The notes below the pieces were generated by a model. It saw nothing but the letters and a program-made list of their open reading frames with translations. It did no database searches and was not told where the DNA came from. The position numbers were made by a program, and so were the translations under genes. From Halomonas chromatireducens (GTDB lineage: Bacteria; Pseudomonadota; Gammaproteobacteria; Pseudomonadales; Halomonadaceae), in the NCBI RefSeq assembly GCF_001545155.1, contig NZ_CP014226.1:1280934-1344933 (forward strand): a stretch of DNA of 64,000 bases. Direction: 5' to 3'. Each line of letters begins with the position of its first letter. The first letter of the stretch is position 1. Shown here piece after piece: positions 44,050 to 53,506 of this stretch.

Positions 44050-46578
44050 ATGACCTCACTGATGCCGACACCGCCTGAAGCGGCGATTAGCTTTTTCGAT
44101 CCCTTCGGTTTCGGCCGTGCCGCGTTCGGTTACTGGCGTGATGCCGCCGAACGCAGCGTGTTGTACATGGATGTGATGCGCGAGCGCGGCAACCAGTACC
44201 TTGAGCATATCGAGAAATCCAACCCCAATGTTCTGGGTTTCGATGCCGAGGTTGTAATGGATGGCCGCACGCTGCCGCGACCGGTCAACTATGAGTTGAT
44301 GAGAATTCTGCCCCCGCGCGATGTTGAGCTGGACCTTCAATCCCGCCCCTTTGTGGTAGTGGATCCGCGTGCGGGACACGGCCCGGGGATTGGTGGTTTC
44401 AAGCCTGACAGTGAGATCGGCGTGGCCCTGCGTGCCGGTCACCCCTGCTATTTCATCGGCTTCTTGCCCTATCCCGAAGTGGGGCAGACGGTGGAGGACG
44501 TGGTAGAAGCAGAAATCGCGTTCCTGCGACGTGTCATAGAGCTCCACCCTGAGGCTGAAGAGAAGCCAATGGTCGTGGGTAACTGCCAGGCCGGGTGGCA
44601 GATCATGATGGCCGCATCGCTCGAACCCGACCTGTTCGGGCCGATTCTGATTGCCGGTGCCCCGCTCTCCTACTGGGCCGGTGAGCGTGGCAAGGCACCG
44701 ATGCGGTATACCGGCGGCATGTCCGGGGGCAGCTGGATGACTGCGCTGGCCAGCGACATCGGTAGCGGCCAGTTCGACGGCGCCTTGCTGGTGCAGAACT
44801 TCGAAAAGCTCAACCCGGCCAACACCTGGTGGGGCAAGCAGTACCAGCTATTTGCTAACGTCGACACCGAAGCCGACCGGTACCTGAACTTCGAACGCTG
44901 GTGGGGCGGCCACGTGGTGCTCGGTGGAGAGGAGATCCAGTACATCGTCGATAACCTCTTCATCGGCAACCGTCTCTCCACCTCGCAGCTGGTCACTTCC
45001 GACGGTCGGCGCATCGACCTGCGCAACGTGCGTTCGCCGGTAGTGGTGTTCTGCTCCCAGGGCGATGACATCACGCCGCCGCCCCAGGCACTGGGCTGGG
45101 TGCGGGATCTCTATGAAGACGTGGACGACATCATCGCCAGCAACCAGACAATTGTCTACTGCGTGCATGACACCACCGGCCACCTGGGCATCTTCGTCTC
45201 GGGCAGTGTATCCCGCAAGGAGCATACCGAATTCACCGCCAACATCGATTACATCGATGTGTTGCCTCCGGGGCTCTACGAGACCAAGGTGACGAGTGCG
45301 GCTGAGCGGAGCGATGCGGAACTGATCGAACGTGACTACCTCCTCGAGTTCAAGCCTCGCTCCATCGAAGGCATGAACCGGGATGTCATTCGGCACAGGG
45401 AAGACGATGACACGCGTTTCGCCACGGTGGCACGGATCTCGGAGATCAATCTGGGACTCTATCGGCTCTTCGTTCAGCCGTGGGTGAGGGGGGTGATGAC
45501 GCCTGAGGCATCGCGGCTGATTCGTCGCACGCATCCCATTCGCCTGGGCTACAAGCTGCTCTCAGACCGTAATCCGCTTTCCGTCCCGCTACCCGTGCTG
45601 GCTGACTGGGTGCGCCAGGATCGTCATCCGGTGGGCAAGGATAATATCTTTCGCACCTTCGAAGGAATCGCCTCTGACCAGCTTACCCGGGGGCTCGATG
45701 CCTGGCGTGAGCTACGCGACAACGCCACCGAGCAGCTATTCCTGCAGATCTATGGCCAGCCGCTGCTGCAGGCCATGGTGGGACTGGGCGGAGACGCCCA
45801 TTCACACCGGCGTCGCCCGGGAAGCGAGCCCGAGCATCGCCGCTTCATCGAGCATCGCCGTGAAGAGCTTCGCCAACACGTTGCCGAGGGTAGCAGTCAT
45901 GAAGCCGTGATGCGTTCCGTGATCCACGTGCTGGGTGGCGCACCTACCACCGATGAGAGGAACTTCAAGCGCCTGCGTGCCTCACGCGCTGAACTCGAGC
46001 CGGGCCTTGACCTCGCTGATTTCAAGCAGCTCGTGCGTGACCAGTTCTTCATCCTCAAGCTGGACCGGGACGCTGCGCTGGAGGCAATTCCCGAGCTTCT
46101 GTCCGGAGAGAAGGGCGATGCCATTCGCGGTCATCTTGAGCATATCGATCATGTGCTGGCCGCCAGCGGAGAGCTCAGCGAGCAGGCAAGCAAGCGCTAC
46201 GAGCGTATTAGACAGCTTTTTGCCATTGCCTTGGAGCGGGTCGAGCCGGCGGATCAGCGCCAGGCAATGGCCGAGCTGCATGCCGATGTGGAGAGTGGCG
46301 CCAGGGCTGAGCTAGTTGCCCGTGGCGAGGTCGAGAAGCTGCTTGGCAGCACTTCGCCCTCCAAGTCGGAGCCTAAGCAGACCAAGGCCGAGCCAAAGCA
46401 GGCCGAGCCAAAGCAGGCCGAGCCAAAGCAGGCCGAGCCAAAGCAAGCCGAGCCCAAGCAGGCCGAGCCAAAGCAGACCAAGGCCGAGCCCAAGCAAGCC
46501 GAGCCCAAGCAAGCCGAGCCCAAGCAGGCCGAGACGAAACCAAAGCCGAAAGCGACTCGTAAACCTCGCAAGCGCTGA
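44050..46578 (+). CDS. DUF3141 alpha/beta-hydrolase with PHA-synthase-like cysteine motif and Ala-Glu-Pro-Lys-Gln repeat tail
   Basis: An 842-residue protein from the ATG at 44050 (CTGGAG upstream). The hydrolase core has VVGNCQAGW with Cys179 in the nucleophile position, FCSQGDDITPP and VHDTTGHLGIF, placing Cys, Asp and His as in polyhydroxyalkanoate synthases. A helical middle region follows. The last 75 residues are a pentapeptide repeat (AEPKQ) ending in a very basic tail (KPKPKATRKPRKR), as in some granule- or DNA-binding phasin-like proteins. A longer reading to 43885 is unsupported. The reaction is unknown. Confidence 0.8.
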   Translation: MTSLMPTPPEAAISFFDPFGFGRAAFGYWRDAAERSVLYMDVMRERGNQYLEHIEKSNPNVLGFDAEVVMDGRTLPRPVNYELMRILPPRDVELDLQSRPFVVVDPRAGHGPGIGGFKPDSEIGVALRAGHPCYFIGFLPYPEVGQTVEDVVEAEIAFLRRVIELHPEAEEKPMVVGNCQAGWQIMMAASLEPDLFGPILIAGAPLSYWAGERGKAPMRYTGGMSGGSWMTALASDIGSGQFDGALLVQNFEKLNPANTWWGKQYQLFANVDTEADRYLNFERWWGGHVVLGGEEIQYIVDNLFIGNRLSTSQLVTSDGRRIDLRNVRSPVVVFCSQGDDITPPPQALGWVRDLYEDVDDIIASNQTIVYCVHDTTGHLGIFVSGSVSRKEHTEFTANIDYIDVLPPGLYETKVTSAAERSDAELIERDYLLEFKPRSIEGMNRDVIRHREDDDTRFATVARISEINLGLYRLFVQPWVRGVMTPEASRLIRRTHPIRLGYKLLSDRNPLSVPLPVLADWVRQDRHPVGKDNIFRTFEGIASDQLTRGLDAWRELRDNATEQLFLQIYGQPLLQAMVGLGGDAHSHRRRPGSEPEHRRFIEHRREELRQHVAEGSSHEAVMRSVIHVLGGAPTTDERNFKRLRASRAELEPGLDLADFKQLVRDQFFILKLDRDAALEAIPELLSGEKGDAIRGHLEHIDHVLAASGELSEQASKRYERIRQLFAIALERVEPADQRQAMAELHADVESGARAELVARGEVEKLLGSTSPSKSEPKQTKAEPKQAEPKQAEPKQAEPKQAEPKQAEPKQTKAEPKQAEPKQAEPKQAETKPKPKATRKPRKR
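46376..46545 (+). repeat. 15-base tandem repeat coding for AEPKQ units
   Basis: About eleven imperfect copies of a 15-base unit (GCCGAGCCAAAGCAG) lie at the 3' end of the DUF3141 gene, with two variant units containing an extra TKAEPKQ. Copy number probably varies between strains by slippage. Confidence 0.8.
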
Positions 46579-46647
46579 TGGCTTGTTGCAGTATCGTGCC
46601 CCTGCCGATTCCATCGGCGGGGGCACACGCATTATGGCCATGGCGTT

Positions 46648-46683
46648 GGCAGGCCTGCTGTCGTAGACGACAACAGGCCTGCC
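46648..46683 (+). terminator. Long hairpin after the DUF3141 gene
   Basis: Arms GGCAGGCCTG and CAGGCCTGCC pair, and the inner TGTCGT and ACGACA continue the stem with one mismatch around AG. No T run follows, so termination efficiency is uncertain. The remaining 180 bases before topA should hold its promoter, which I could not place. Confidence 0.5.
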
Positions 46684-46863
46684 TTGCTGCTACGTTCAGA
46701 GTACTTGCGCCGTGCTACCATTCGGGCCGTGACTGGCGCAAAGCGGGTTGCTGGGGTAGGGTAAGCGCATTTTTCACCCCCGCGAGGATCGTCCGCTCGG
46801 ACAGGCGGGCCGGAACCGTCAGGGGGGACCATCGGGTCCTCGCCGCGCAGAAAGTGGAGCACT

Positions 46864-49491
46864 ATGGGCAAGTCATTGGTCATCGTCGAGTCGCCGGCCA
46901 AGGCCAAGACGATCAACAAGTATCTCGGCAGCGAGTTCATCGTGAAGTCGAGCGTGGGCCATATCCGCGACCTGCCGACCAGCGGCTCGGGCAAGACGGC
47001 CTCAGATCCCAAGGAGCGCGCACGCCAGGCTGCGGCTACCCGCAAGATGTCGCCCGAGGAGAAGGCCGAGTACAAGCAGCACCGGGCCAAGGATCAACTG
47101 ATCCGCCGGATGGGTATCGATCCGGAACATGGCTGGAAGGCGCATTACGAGATTCTGCCCGGCAAGGAAAAGGTCGTGGCAGAATTGCAGAAGCTTGCTG
47201 AAAAAGCCGATGCCGTCTATCTCGCGACCGACCTTGATCGCGAGGGGGAGGCCATTGCCTGGCACCTGAAAGAGACCATCGGCGGCGAGGACTCACGCTA
47301 CAAGCGCGTGGTCTTCAATGAGATCACCAAGAACGCCATTCAGGAGGCCTTCACCGAGCCGGGCAGCCTCAACATACCTCGTGTCGAGGCACAGCAGGCA
47401 CGTCGATTCCTGGACCGCGTGGTGGGCTTCATGCTGTCGCCACTGCTATGGGCAAAGATCGCCCGTGGCCTTTCCGCAGGCCGAGTCCAATCGGTGGCCG
47501 TGCGCCTGATCGTCGAGCGCGAGCGTGAAATACGTGCCTTCGTGCCCGAGGAATTCTGGGATGTACACGCCGATCTGGTGTCGAGCGATGGTGAGCCCGT
47601 TCGCTTTGAACTGGTTCGCCAGGATGGCAAGGCGTTTCGGCCCACCTCGGAAGCCGAAACCATGGAACGCATTGCGGCGCTGCGTAAGGCGAGCCTCGCC
47701 ATTACCGCCCGTGAGGACAAGCCTACCCGCTCGAAGCCGAATGCTCCCTTCATCACCTCGACCCTGCAGCAGGCCGCCAGTGGCCGCCTCGGATTCTCGG
47801 TGAAGAAGACCATGACACTGGCCCAGCGCCTCTACGAGGCAGGCTACATTACCTATATGCGTACCGATTCCACCAACCTGTCGAAAGATGCGGTTGAGAA
47901 CGTGCGTGAGTACATCAATGCGGAATTCGGCAGCCGGTACTTGCCTGAAGCACCCAATCGCTACTCCAGCAAAGAGGGGGCCCAGGAGGCGCACGAGGCC
48001 ATCCGTCCCTCGGAGGTGCAGCGCAAGGCGGGTGAACTGGCCGGCATGGAGCGTGATGCCGAGCGCCTCTATGAATTGATCTGGCGTCAGTTCGTGGCCT
48101 GCCAGATGACGCCGGCGGAGTATCTCTCCAGTACCCTGACCGTGGAAACCGCAGGATACGAGTTGCGTGCCAAGGGCCGTGTGCTCAAGTTCGATGGCTA
48201 TACCCGTGTCATGAAGCCGGCCGGGAAGAACGAAGACCAGGCCCTGCCCGATCTGCCAACCGGGACTCCCATGAGCCTCGCGGCGCTGGACCCAAGGCAG
48301 CACTTCACCAAGCCGGCGGCTCGCTATACCGAGGCGAGCCTGGTCAAGGAACTCGAGAAGCGCGGCATCGGCCGGCCCTCCACCTACGCTTCGATCATCT
48401 CCACGATCCAGGACCGCGGTTACGTCAAGCTCGAGAACCGTCGTTTCTATGCCGAAAAGCTTGGCGATATCGTCACCGAGCGGCTCAAGGAGTCCTTCCC
48501 GGACCTGATGGATTTCTCGTTCACGGCGCGCATGGAAGATGGCCTCGACGAGGTGGCCGAAGGTGAGCGCAACTGGCAGGAGCTGCTCGATGCCTTCTAT
48601 GCGGAATTCCGTGAAGAGCTGGAAGCGGCCCAGAGCGAGGACGGGATGCGGCCGAATCAGCCGGTCCCCACGGATATTGACTGCCCCACCTGCGGGCGCA
48701 AGATGCAGATCCGTACGGCCTCCACTGGCGTCTTCCTGGGCTGCTCCGGCTACAACCTGCCGCCCAAGGAGCGTTGCAAGACCACCATCGACCTGCTGCC
48801 CGGCGAGGAGGCGGTAGCCGCCGATGCCGACGAGGAAGCCGAGACCGAGGCGCTGCGTGCCAAGCACCGTTGCCCCAAGTGCGGTACGGCCATGGACAGC
48901 TACCTGATCGACGAGCAGCGCAAGCTGCATATCTGCGGTAACAGTCCCGACTGTGACGGCTACGAAGTCGAGCAGGGTCGGTTCCGCATCAAGGGCTATG
49001 ACGGCCCCACCATTGAGTGCGACAAGTGCGGCAGCGAGATGCAGCTCAAGTCCGGTCGCTTCGGCAAGTACTTTGGCTGTACCAACAGCGAGTGCAAGAA
49101 CACCCGCAAGTTGCTCAAGAGCGGCGAAGTGGCACCGCCCAAGATGGATCCGATCCCCATGCCTGAGCTGGCGTGTCAGAAGGTGGAGGACCACTATGTC
49201 CTGCGTGACGGTGCCAGCGGGCTGTTCCTGGCTGCCAGCAAGTTTCCCAAGAATCGGGAAACGCGTCCGCCGCTGGTGCGTGAACTCAAGGCGCATGCCG
49301 AGGCGCTGCCCGAGAAATACCACTACCTGCTCGATGCTCCCGTCGAGGATCCCGATGGTCGACCGAGCCAGATCCGCTTCTCGCGCAAGACCAAGGAGCA
49401 GTTCGTGATGACCGAGGAGGAGGGCAAGGCGACCGGTTGGAAGGCCTTCTTCGACAACGGCAGATGGCAGGTGGAGGACAAGCGGAAATGA
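46864..49491 (+). CDS. topA: DNA topoisomerase I
   Basis: An 875-residue type IA topoisomerase. The TOPRIM domain starts [20 protein letters not shown] and has [14 protein letters not shown]. The catalytic tyrosine lies in [12 protein letters not shown]. Three C-terminal zinc-finger units follow ([24 protein letters not shown], each with further cysteines). It relaxes negative supercoils behind RNA polymerase. The DUF6586 gene overlaps its stop. Confidence 0.97.
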   Translation: MGKSLVIVESPAKAKTINKYLGSEFIVKSSVGHIRDLPTSGSGKTASDPKERARQAAATRKMSPEEKAEYKQHRAKDQLIRRMGIDPEHGWKAHYEILPGKEKVVAELQKLAEKADAVYLATDLDREGEAIAWHLKETIGGEDSRYKRVVFNEITKNAIQEAFTEPGSLNIPRVEAQQARRFLDRVVGFMLSPLLWAKIARGLSAGRVQSVAVRLIVEREREIRAFVPEEFWDVHADLVSSDGEPVRFELVRQDGKAFRPTSEAETMERIAALRKASLAITAREDKPTRSKPNAPFITSTLQQAASGRLGFSVKKTMTLAQRLYEAGYITYMRTDSTNLSKDAVENVREYINAEFGSRYLPEAPNRYSSKEGAQEAHEAIRPSEVQRKAGELAGMERDAERLYELIWRQFVACQMTPAEYLSSTLTVETAGYELRAKGRVLKFDGYTRVMKPAGKNEDQALPDLPTGTPMSLAALDPRQHFTKPAARYTEASLVKELEKRGIGRPSTYASIISTIQDRGYVKLENRRFYAEKLGDIVTERLKESFPDLMDFSFTARMEDGLDEVAEGERNWQELLDAFYAEFREELEAAQSEDGMRPNQPVPTDIDCPTCGRKMQIRTASTGVFLGCSGYNLPPKERCKTTIDLLPGEEAVAADADEEAETEALRAKHRCPKCGTAMDSYLIDEQRKLHICGNSPDCDGYEVEQGRFRIKGYDGPTIECDKCGSEMQLKSGRFGKYFGCTNSECKNTRKLLKSGEVAPPKMDPIPMPELACQKVEDHYVLRDGASGLFLAASKFPKNRETRPPLVRELKAHAEALPEKYHYLLDAPVEDPDGRPSQIRFSRKTKEQFVMTEEEGKATGWKAFFDNGRWQVEDKRK

Positions 49492-49955
49492 CCCCGCGAG
49501 CCCGCACCAATCAGCTGCTCTATCAGGCTGAACTGCTGCTCGATACGCCGCCGGGTAGCGATGAGCATGCCGAAGCGCGCCGCATGGCGGCCGAGGAGGG
49601 GGCGTTGGCTCTGGCGGAGCTGGCGCTGGAGTCGCTGCTGCAGGAAGTCACAGAACACGCTCGTCTGCCCCGTCATGACTGGCGTGAGCTTCTCGATCCC
49701 CGGGGCGAGCCGGTGGCAGAGCTCCATCGGCTTCGTGAACTCGCGGCCCGTCCGGAGAGCTGGCTGGCCTGGCTACTCGGTAGGATCGAGGCGTTGCATG
49801 AAAGCGGCGGAGTGGCACGCCGTCGAGGCGCAACAGCAGCCCCCGGCCTGATCGCAGTGGGCAGCGCGGCGGCGCTGGGCGATGAGCTGCGCGCCTGCCT
49901 GAAGGAGGCCAAGCGCGAAGTGGCGGCCCTGCGCGAGACCAGCCAGGAGTGGTGA
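49488..49955 (+). CDS. DUF6586 family protein downstream of topA
   Basis: A 155-residue, mostly helical protein starting [19 protein letters not shown]. The ATG overlaps the topA stop (ATGA), and its end overlaps the NYN gene, so all three are probably translated together. No catalytic motif is visible. Function unknown. Confidence 0.75.
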   Translation: MTPRARTNQLLYQAELLLDTPPGSDEHAEARRMAAEEGALALAELALESLLQEVTEHARLPRHDWRELLDPRGEPVAELHRLRELAARPESWLAWLLGRIEALHESGGVARRRGATAAPGLIAVGSAAALGDELRACLKEAKREVAALRETSQEW

Positions 49956-50434
49956 ATCGAGCCGAGCGTGTCGCGATCTTTGTCGATGTGCAGAACGTCT
50001 ACTACACCACCCGTCAGGCCTTCGGCCGACATTTCGACTATTACGCCTTCTGGGCCCGCTTTGCTGCCGGCCGTGACGTGGTCGTGGCCAACGCCTACGC
50101 CGTGGAGCGAGGCGATCCCAGGCAGCGCCAGTTCCAGAACATCCTGCGTGGCATCGGCTTCAGCGTGAAGCTCAAGCCCTACATCCAGCGCAGCGATGGC
50201 TCGGCCAAGGGCGACTGGGACGTGGGAATTGCGCTGGATGCCATGGAGGCGGCCCCAGCCGTGGAGCGGCTGGTACTCGTCTCCGGCGACGGCGACTTCG
50301 ACCTGCTGGTCGAGCGAATCCGGCAGCGCTGCGACATCCCCGTGGACGTGGTCGGGGTGGAACGCTTGACGGCCGACTCGCTGATACGGGCGGCCAGCGA
50401 CTTCATTGCCATCGACTCCTCACTGCTTCGCTAG
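49952..50434 (+). CDS. NYN-domain putative ribonuclease
   Basis: A protein of about 160 residues with a PIN-like NYN (LabA/DUF88) fold. Acidic residues that would bind metal are in IFVDVQNVY, KGDWDVGIALD and VSGDGDFDLL. The GTG at 49952 overlaps the previous stop; GTG at 49949 is an alternative. NYN proteins are thought to be RNases. No partner antitoxin gene is nearby. A short inverted repeat (50435-50460) lies just after the stop. Confidence 0.8.
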   Translation: MNRAERVAIFVDVQNVYYTTRQAFGRHFDYYAFWARFAAGRDVVVANAYAVERGDPRQRQFQNILRGIGFSVKLKPYIQRSDGSAKGDWDVGIALDAMEAAPAVERLVLVSGDGDFDLLVERIRQRCDIPVDVVGVERLTADSLIRAASDFIAIDSSLLR

Positions 50435-50460
50435 TGCATATCGCTTCACGTTGATATGCA
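50435..50460. other. Inverted repeat after the NYN gene
   Basis: TGCATATC and GATATGCA form perfect 8-base arms around a 10-base loop. It begins one base after the stop codon. Terminator or operator are both possible; there is no T run. Confidence 0.35.
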
Positions 50461-50545
50461 TCAAGCCACCCCTGTCGTGCATTGGCTAAGATGAAATCAA
50501 GGTAAGCCGATGGCGGCTGCCGTTGATGCTAACGGGGGAATTCGT

Positions 50546-51010
50546 ATGCGCTTTCACCAAGTGAAGGAGCTGGTGCATTGGGCGGCTGACTACCATGCCA
50601 ATCTAGCCTCAAATTACACGAGGTTGGCAGCCAGCGGCGTTGACGACCGTGTGCGCATGGCCTTGGACTATCTGGCGGAGCGTGAGCGCAAGCAGCAGGC
50701 CGATCTGGCCGGCTACCTGGATGACGGCAGCGATCATACAGCCGTGCTTGAGGCCTGGTTCGACGAGCCCAACGATTTTCCCCATGCGCCTGTACTTGAA
50801 CGTCTGCCAGATGGGGTCGACAGTGAGAGTGTGCAAAGCGTATTGGCGACGGCACTGACCGCGCACAGAATGCTGCAGGATCTCTATGCACACCGCAGCG
50901 AGCTGGCCGGGGGGAGCGACGAAAGAGCGTTCTTCGAAGCCCTCGCTGCCGGGCATGAAGCTGAGGTTCGGCGAATTGTCCGCGACATGCAGCGACTCGA
51001 GGATTACTGA
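50546..51010 (+). CDS. Small helical protein, ferritin-like in appearance
   Basis: A protein of 154 residues from the ATG at 50546 (GGGGGA upstream). I recognise no family. It is predicted helical, with several spaced His and Glu residues (LVHWAADYHANLA, ALDYLAERERKQQAD, GHEAEVRRIVRD) that could coordinate metal as in ferritin-like or hemerythrin-like bundles. A GIY-YIG-like gene follows after 21 bases and may be co-transcribed. Confidence 0.6.
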   Translation: MRFHQVKELVHWAADYHANLASNYTRLAASGVDDRVRMALDYLAERERKQQADLAGYLDDGSDHTAVLEAWFDEPNDFPHAPVLERLPDGVDSESVQSVLATALTAHRMLQDLYAHRSELAGGSDERAFFEALAAGHEAEVRRIVRDMQRLEDY

Positions 51011-51031
51011 GCAACCAGGAGGAAGACCCCC

Positions 51032-51463
51032 ATGTCAGAACAGCTTTTATCTCCCAAGATGCTGGGCTACTGGACTCGAGATCAACTGCATGATACCCCG
51101 GATGAATCCGGTATCTACTGCGTGTTTCGGGCCGCCAAAGATCCCGAAACCAGCGAAATGGACGTGCAGGAACTGCTCTATGTGGGCGAGCATCGGAGTG
51201 CCCGCTACGGCCTGGAACACCATGAGGATCACGACCAGTGGGAGGCCTTCCTGCAGCCGGGCGAGGAGGTCTGGTATGCCGTCGGGCTGGCCGGTCACGC
51301 CAATCGCGAGCGGCTTGCGGCGGCCATGATCAATGCCCACAAGCCGCGTTTCAATAACCATAGCGAGTATCGGGACCGCTTCCCCTTCGATGAGACCACC
51401 GTTCATATCTACGGCAAGAAGCACAAGCTGCAGAGCATCTTTACCGTGGAGCGACAGGACTGA
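51032..51463 (+). CDS. GIY-YIG nuclease-like protein
   Basis: A 143-residue protein. SGIYCVFRA and ELLYVGEHRSARYGL match the GIY and YIG halves of the nuclease domain (YVGE in place of YIG), and AAMINAHKPRFNN matches the later part of the fold. A catalytic arginine may be the one in HRSARYG. Standalone members of this group have no clear role. No helicase or methylase partner is near. Confidence 0.65.
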   Translation: MSEQLLSPKMLGYWTRDQLHDTPDESGIYCVFRAAKDPETSEMDVQELLYVGEHRSARYGLEHHEDHDQWEAFLQPGEEVWYAVGLAGHANRERLAAAMINAHKPRFNNHSEYRDRFPFDETTVHIYGKKHKLQSIFTVERQD

Positions 51464-51601
51464 TATTGCCCCAGACACCAGCTCTCTCCTTGCTATCGTC
51501 CCGCTGGATTCCGCTCTGGCGGGGCGATAGTTAGGGTCGGTGGGGGCAATAGCCATGTGATCGGCGGCCATAAGCGGTACAATCGCGCTCTTTTGCAATA
51601 C

Positions 51602-51756
51602 GGAAACACTACCCAAAGCCTACACGAGCGAATCGCTGCGTTGCGCGGTGCCGAAGCGTCGGACCGTCGGATCCTCACATATACCCCATATGCTCCGGTT
51701 CCTGTGCTCCGTGCGCCTTGCGCTTCATCTCGCTCGGTGATTTGTTCAGCGTTTCC
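51602..51756. repeat. Imperfect inverted-repeat element, copy 2 (155 bp)
   Basis: Closely matches 4604-4745 in orientation and sequence: CGAGCGAATCGCTGCGTTGC, ATCCTCACATATACCCCATA, TGCTCCGGTTCCTG and GATTTGTTCAG are shared. It has 13 extra bases after GCGCGGTGC. It ends 19 bases before the ybiT GTG start, so it forms the leader of that gene and could affect its expression. Confidence 0.75.
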
Positions 51757-51775
51757 CTACGATTGGGCCTTCTAC

Positions 51776-53368
51776 GTGATCTCCACCGCCAATATCACCA
51801 TGCAGTTCGGGGCAAAGCCCCTGTTCGAGAACGTTTCCATCAAGTTTGGCAACGGTCACCGCTACGGTTTGATCGGAGCCAACGGCTGCGGCAAGTCCAC
51901 CTTCATGAAAATCCTGGGGGGCGACCTGGACCCCTCCTCCGGTCAGGTGATGGTCGAGTCGGGCCTCCGCCTCGGTAAGCTGCGCCAGGATCAGTTCGCC
52001 TTCGAAGACGAGCGGGTCATTGATACCGTCATCATGGGTAATCGCGAACTCTGGGAAGTGGCTGCAGAGCGAGAGCGCATTTATTCGTTACCCGAGATGA
52101 GCGAAGAGGATGGCATGGCTGTGGCCGACCTGGAGGTGCGGTTCGCCGAGCTCGACGGCTATACCGCCGAGTCCCGTGCCGGTGAGTTGCTGATGGGGCT
52201 CGGAATTCCCATCGAGCAGCATGCCGGCCCCATGAGCGAAGTGGCGCCGGGCTGGAAGCTACGCGTGCTGCTGGCTCAGGCGCTTTTCTCCGATCCCGAT
52301 GTGCTGCTGCTCGACGAGCCCACCAACCATCTGGATATCAATACGATCCGCTGGCTGGAAGGCATCCTCACGGCCCGTAGCAGCACAATGATCATCATTT
52401 CCCACGACCGCCATTTCCTGAACAGTGTCTGCACGCATATGGCGGACCTGGACTACGGCGAGATCAAGCTGTTCCCCGGTAACTACGACGACTACATGAC
52501 CGTTGCCACGGCGGCCCGCGAGCGCCAGTACGCCGACAATGCCAAGAAGAAGGCTCAGATCGCCGAGCTGCAGACCTTCGTCAGCCGCTTCTCGGCCAAC
52601 GCCTCCAAGGCCAAGCAGGCGACTTCCCGGGCGCGTCAGATCGAGAAGATCAAGCTCGAGGACATCAAGCCTTCCAGTCGCGTCAGTCCCTTCATTCGCT
52701 TCGAGCAGGGCAAGAAGATCCATCGCAACGCGGTCAATGTCGAGGCCCTGAGCCAGGGGTATGCGGGTGAGCCGTTGCTGTTCGAAGGGCTCTCCATGAC
52801 CGTCGAGGCCGGGGAGCGAATCGCCATCATCGGTCCAAACGGGATCGGCAAGACAACACTTCTGCGGACCCTGGCCGGTGATCTCCATCCCCAAAGCGGC
52901 ATGGTACGCTGGACCGACAGTGCGGAGCTGGGCATTTTTGCCCAGGACCACACCATCGATTTTTCCAACGATGCGACGCTATTCGAATGGATGGCCCAGT
53001 GGAGCGATGGGGGGGAGCAGGTGATCCGCGGTGCCCTGGGTCGAATGCTCTTTTCCAGCGATGATATCGAAAAGTCGGTGAAGGTCATCTCGGGCGGAGA
53101 GCAGGGGCGAATGCTCTTCGGCAAGCTCACGTTGACCCGACCCAACGTACTGCTGATGGATGAACCTACCAACCACCTGGACATGGAGTCCATCGAGGCG
53201 CTCAACCTGGCGCTGGAGCACTACCCCGGTACGCTCATCTTCGTCAGTCATGATCGCGAATTCGTCTCCTCCCTGGCCACCCGCATCCTCGATATGAGCG
53301 ACACCGGGATCGTCGATTTCACTGGAAGCTATGATGATTACTTGAGGAGCCAGGGGCTGCCCAACTGA
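51776..53368 (+). CDS. ybiT: ABC-F ribosome-associated ATPase YbiT
   Basis: From the GTG at 51776 the product has 530 residues, the same as E. coli YbiT, and starts (V)[20 protein letters not shown]. Two ATP cassettes are visible: Walker [11 protein letters not shown] and [10 protein letters not shown], signature motifs near AQALF and [10 protein letters not shown]. There is no membrane domain. ABC-F proteins act on the ribosome. A longer reading to 51557 runs through the repeat element and is rejected. Confidence 0.93.
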   Translation: MISTANITMQFGAKPLFENVSIKFGNGHRYGLIGANGCGKSTFMKILGGDLDPSSGQVMVESGLRLGKLRQDQFAFEDERVIDTVIMGNRELWEVAAERERIYSLPEMSEEDGMAVADLEVRFAELDGYTAESRAGELLMGLGIPIEQHAGPMSEVAPGWKLRVLLAQALFSDPDVLLLDEPTNHLDINTIRWLEGILTARSSTMIIISHDRHFLNSVCTHMADLDYGEIKLFPGNYDDYMTVATAARERQYADNAKKKAQIAELQTFVSRFSANASKAKQATSRARQIEKIKLEDIKPSSRVSPFIRFEQGKKIHRNAVNVEALSQGYAGEPLLFEGLSMTVEAGERIAIIGPNGIGKTTLLRTLAGDLHPQSGMVRWTDSAELGIFAQDHTIDFSNDATLFEWMAQWSDGGEQVIRGALGRMLFSSDDIEKSVKVISGGEQGRMLFGKLTLTRPNVLLMDEPTNHLDMESIEALNLALEHYPGTLIFVSHDREFVSSLATRILDMSDTGIVDFTGSYDDYLRSQGLPN

Positions 53369-53506
53369 GCAGGGCTGGTGCTAGAGCTCGTCGATATGAG
53401 CGGCGCCAGGGCGTGCAGAAGCGCTGACAGGGGCTAGGCTGACTGGGCAGGACGCTACGGTAACGTCAAACCTGACTTCGCGCTCCCAAGCACGCAGGAG
53501 ATGCTC

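Noticed and set aside
49952..51463. Toxin-antitoxin or defence island around the NYN and GIY-YIG genes
   Set aside because: No antitoxin, methylase, helicase or integrase is present. The genes are between housekeeping genes and have normal base composition.
51557..51775. Extended N-terminus of the ABC-F gene
   Set aside because: The extra 73 codons cover the repeat element; the GTG at 51776 gives the exact family length and start.
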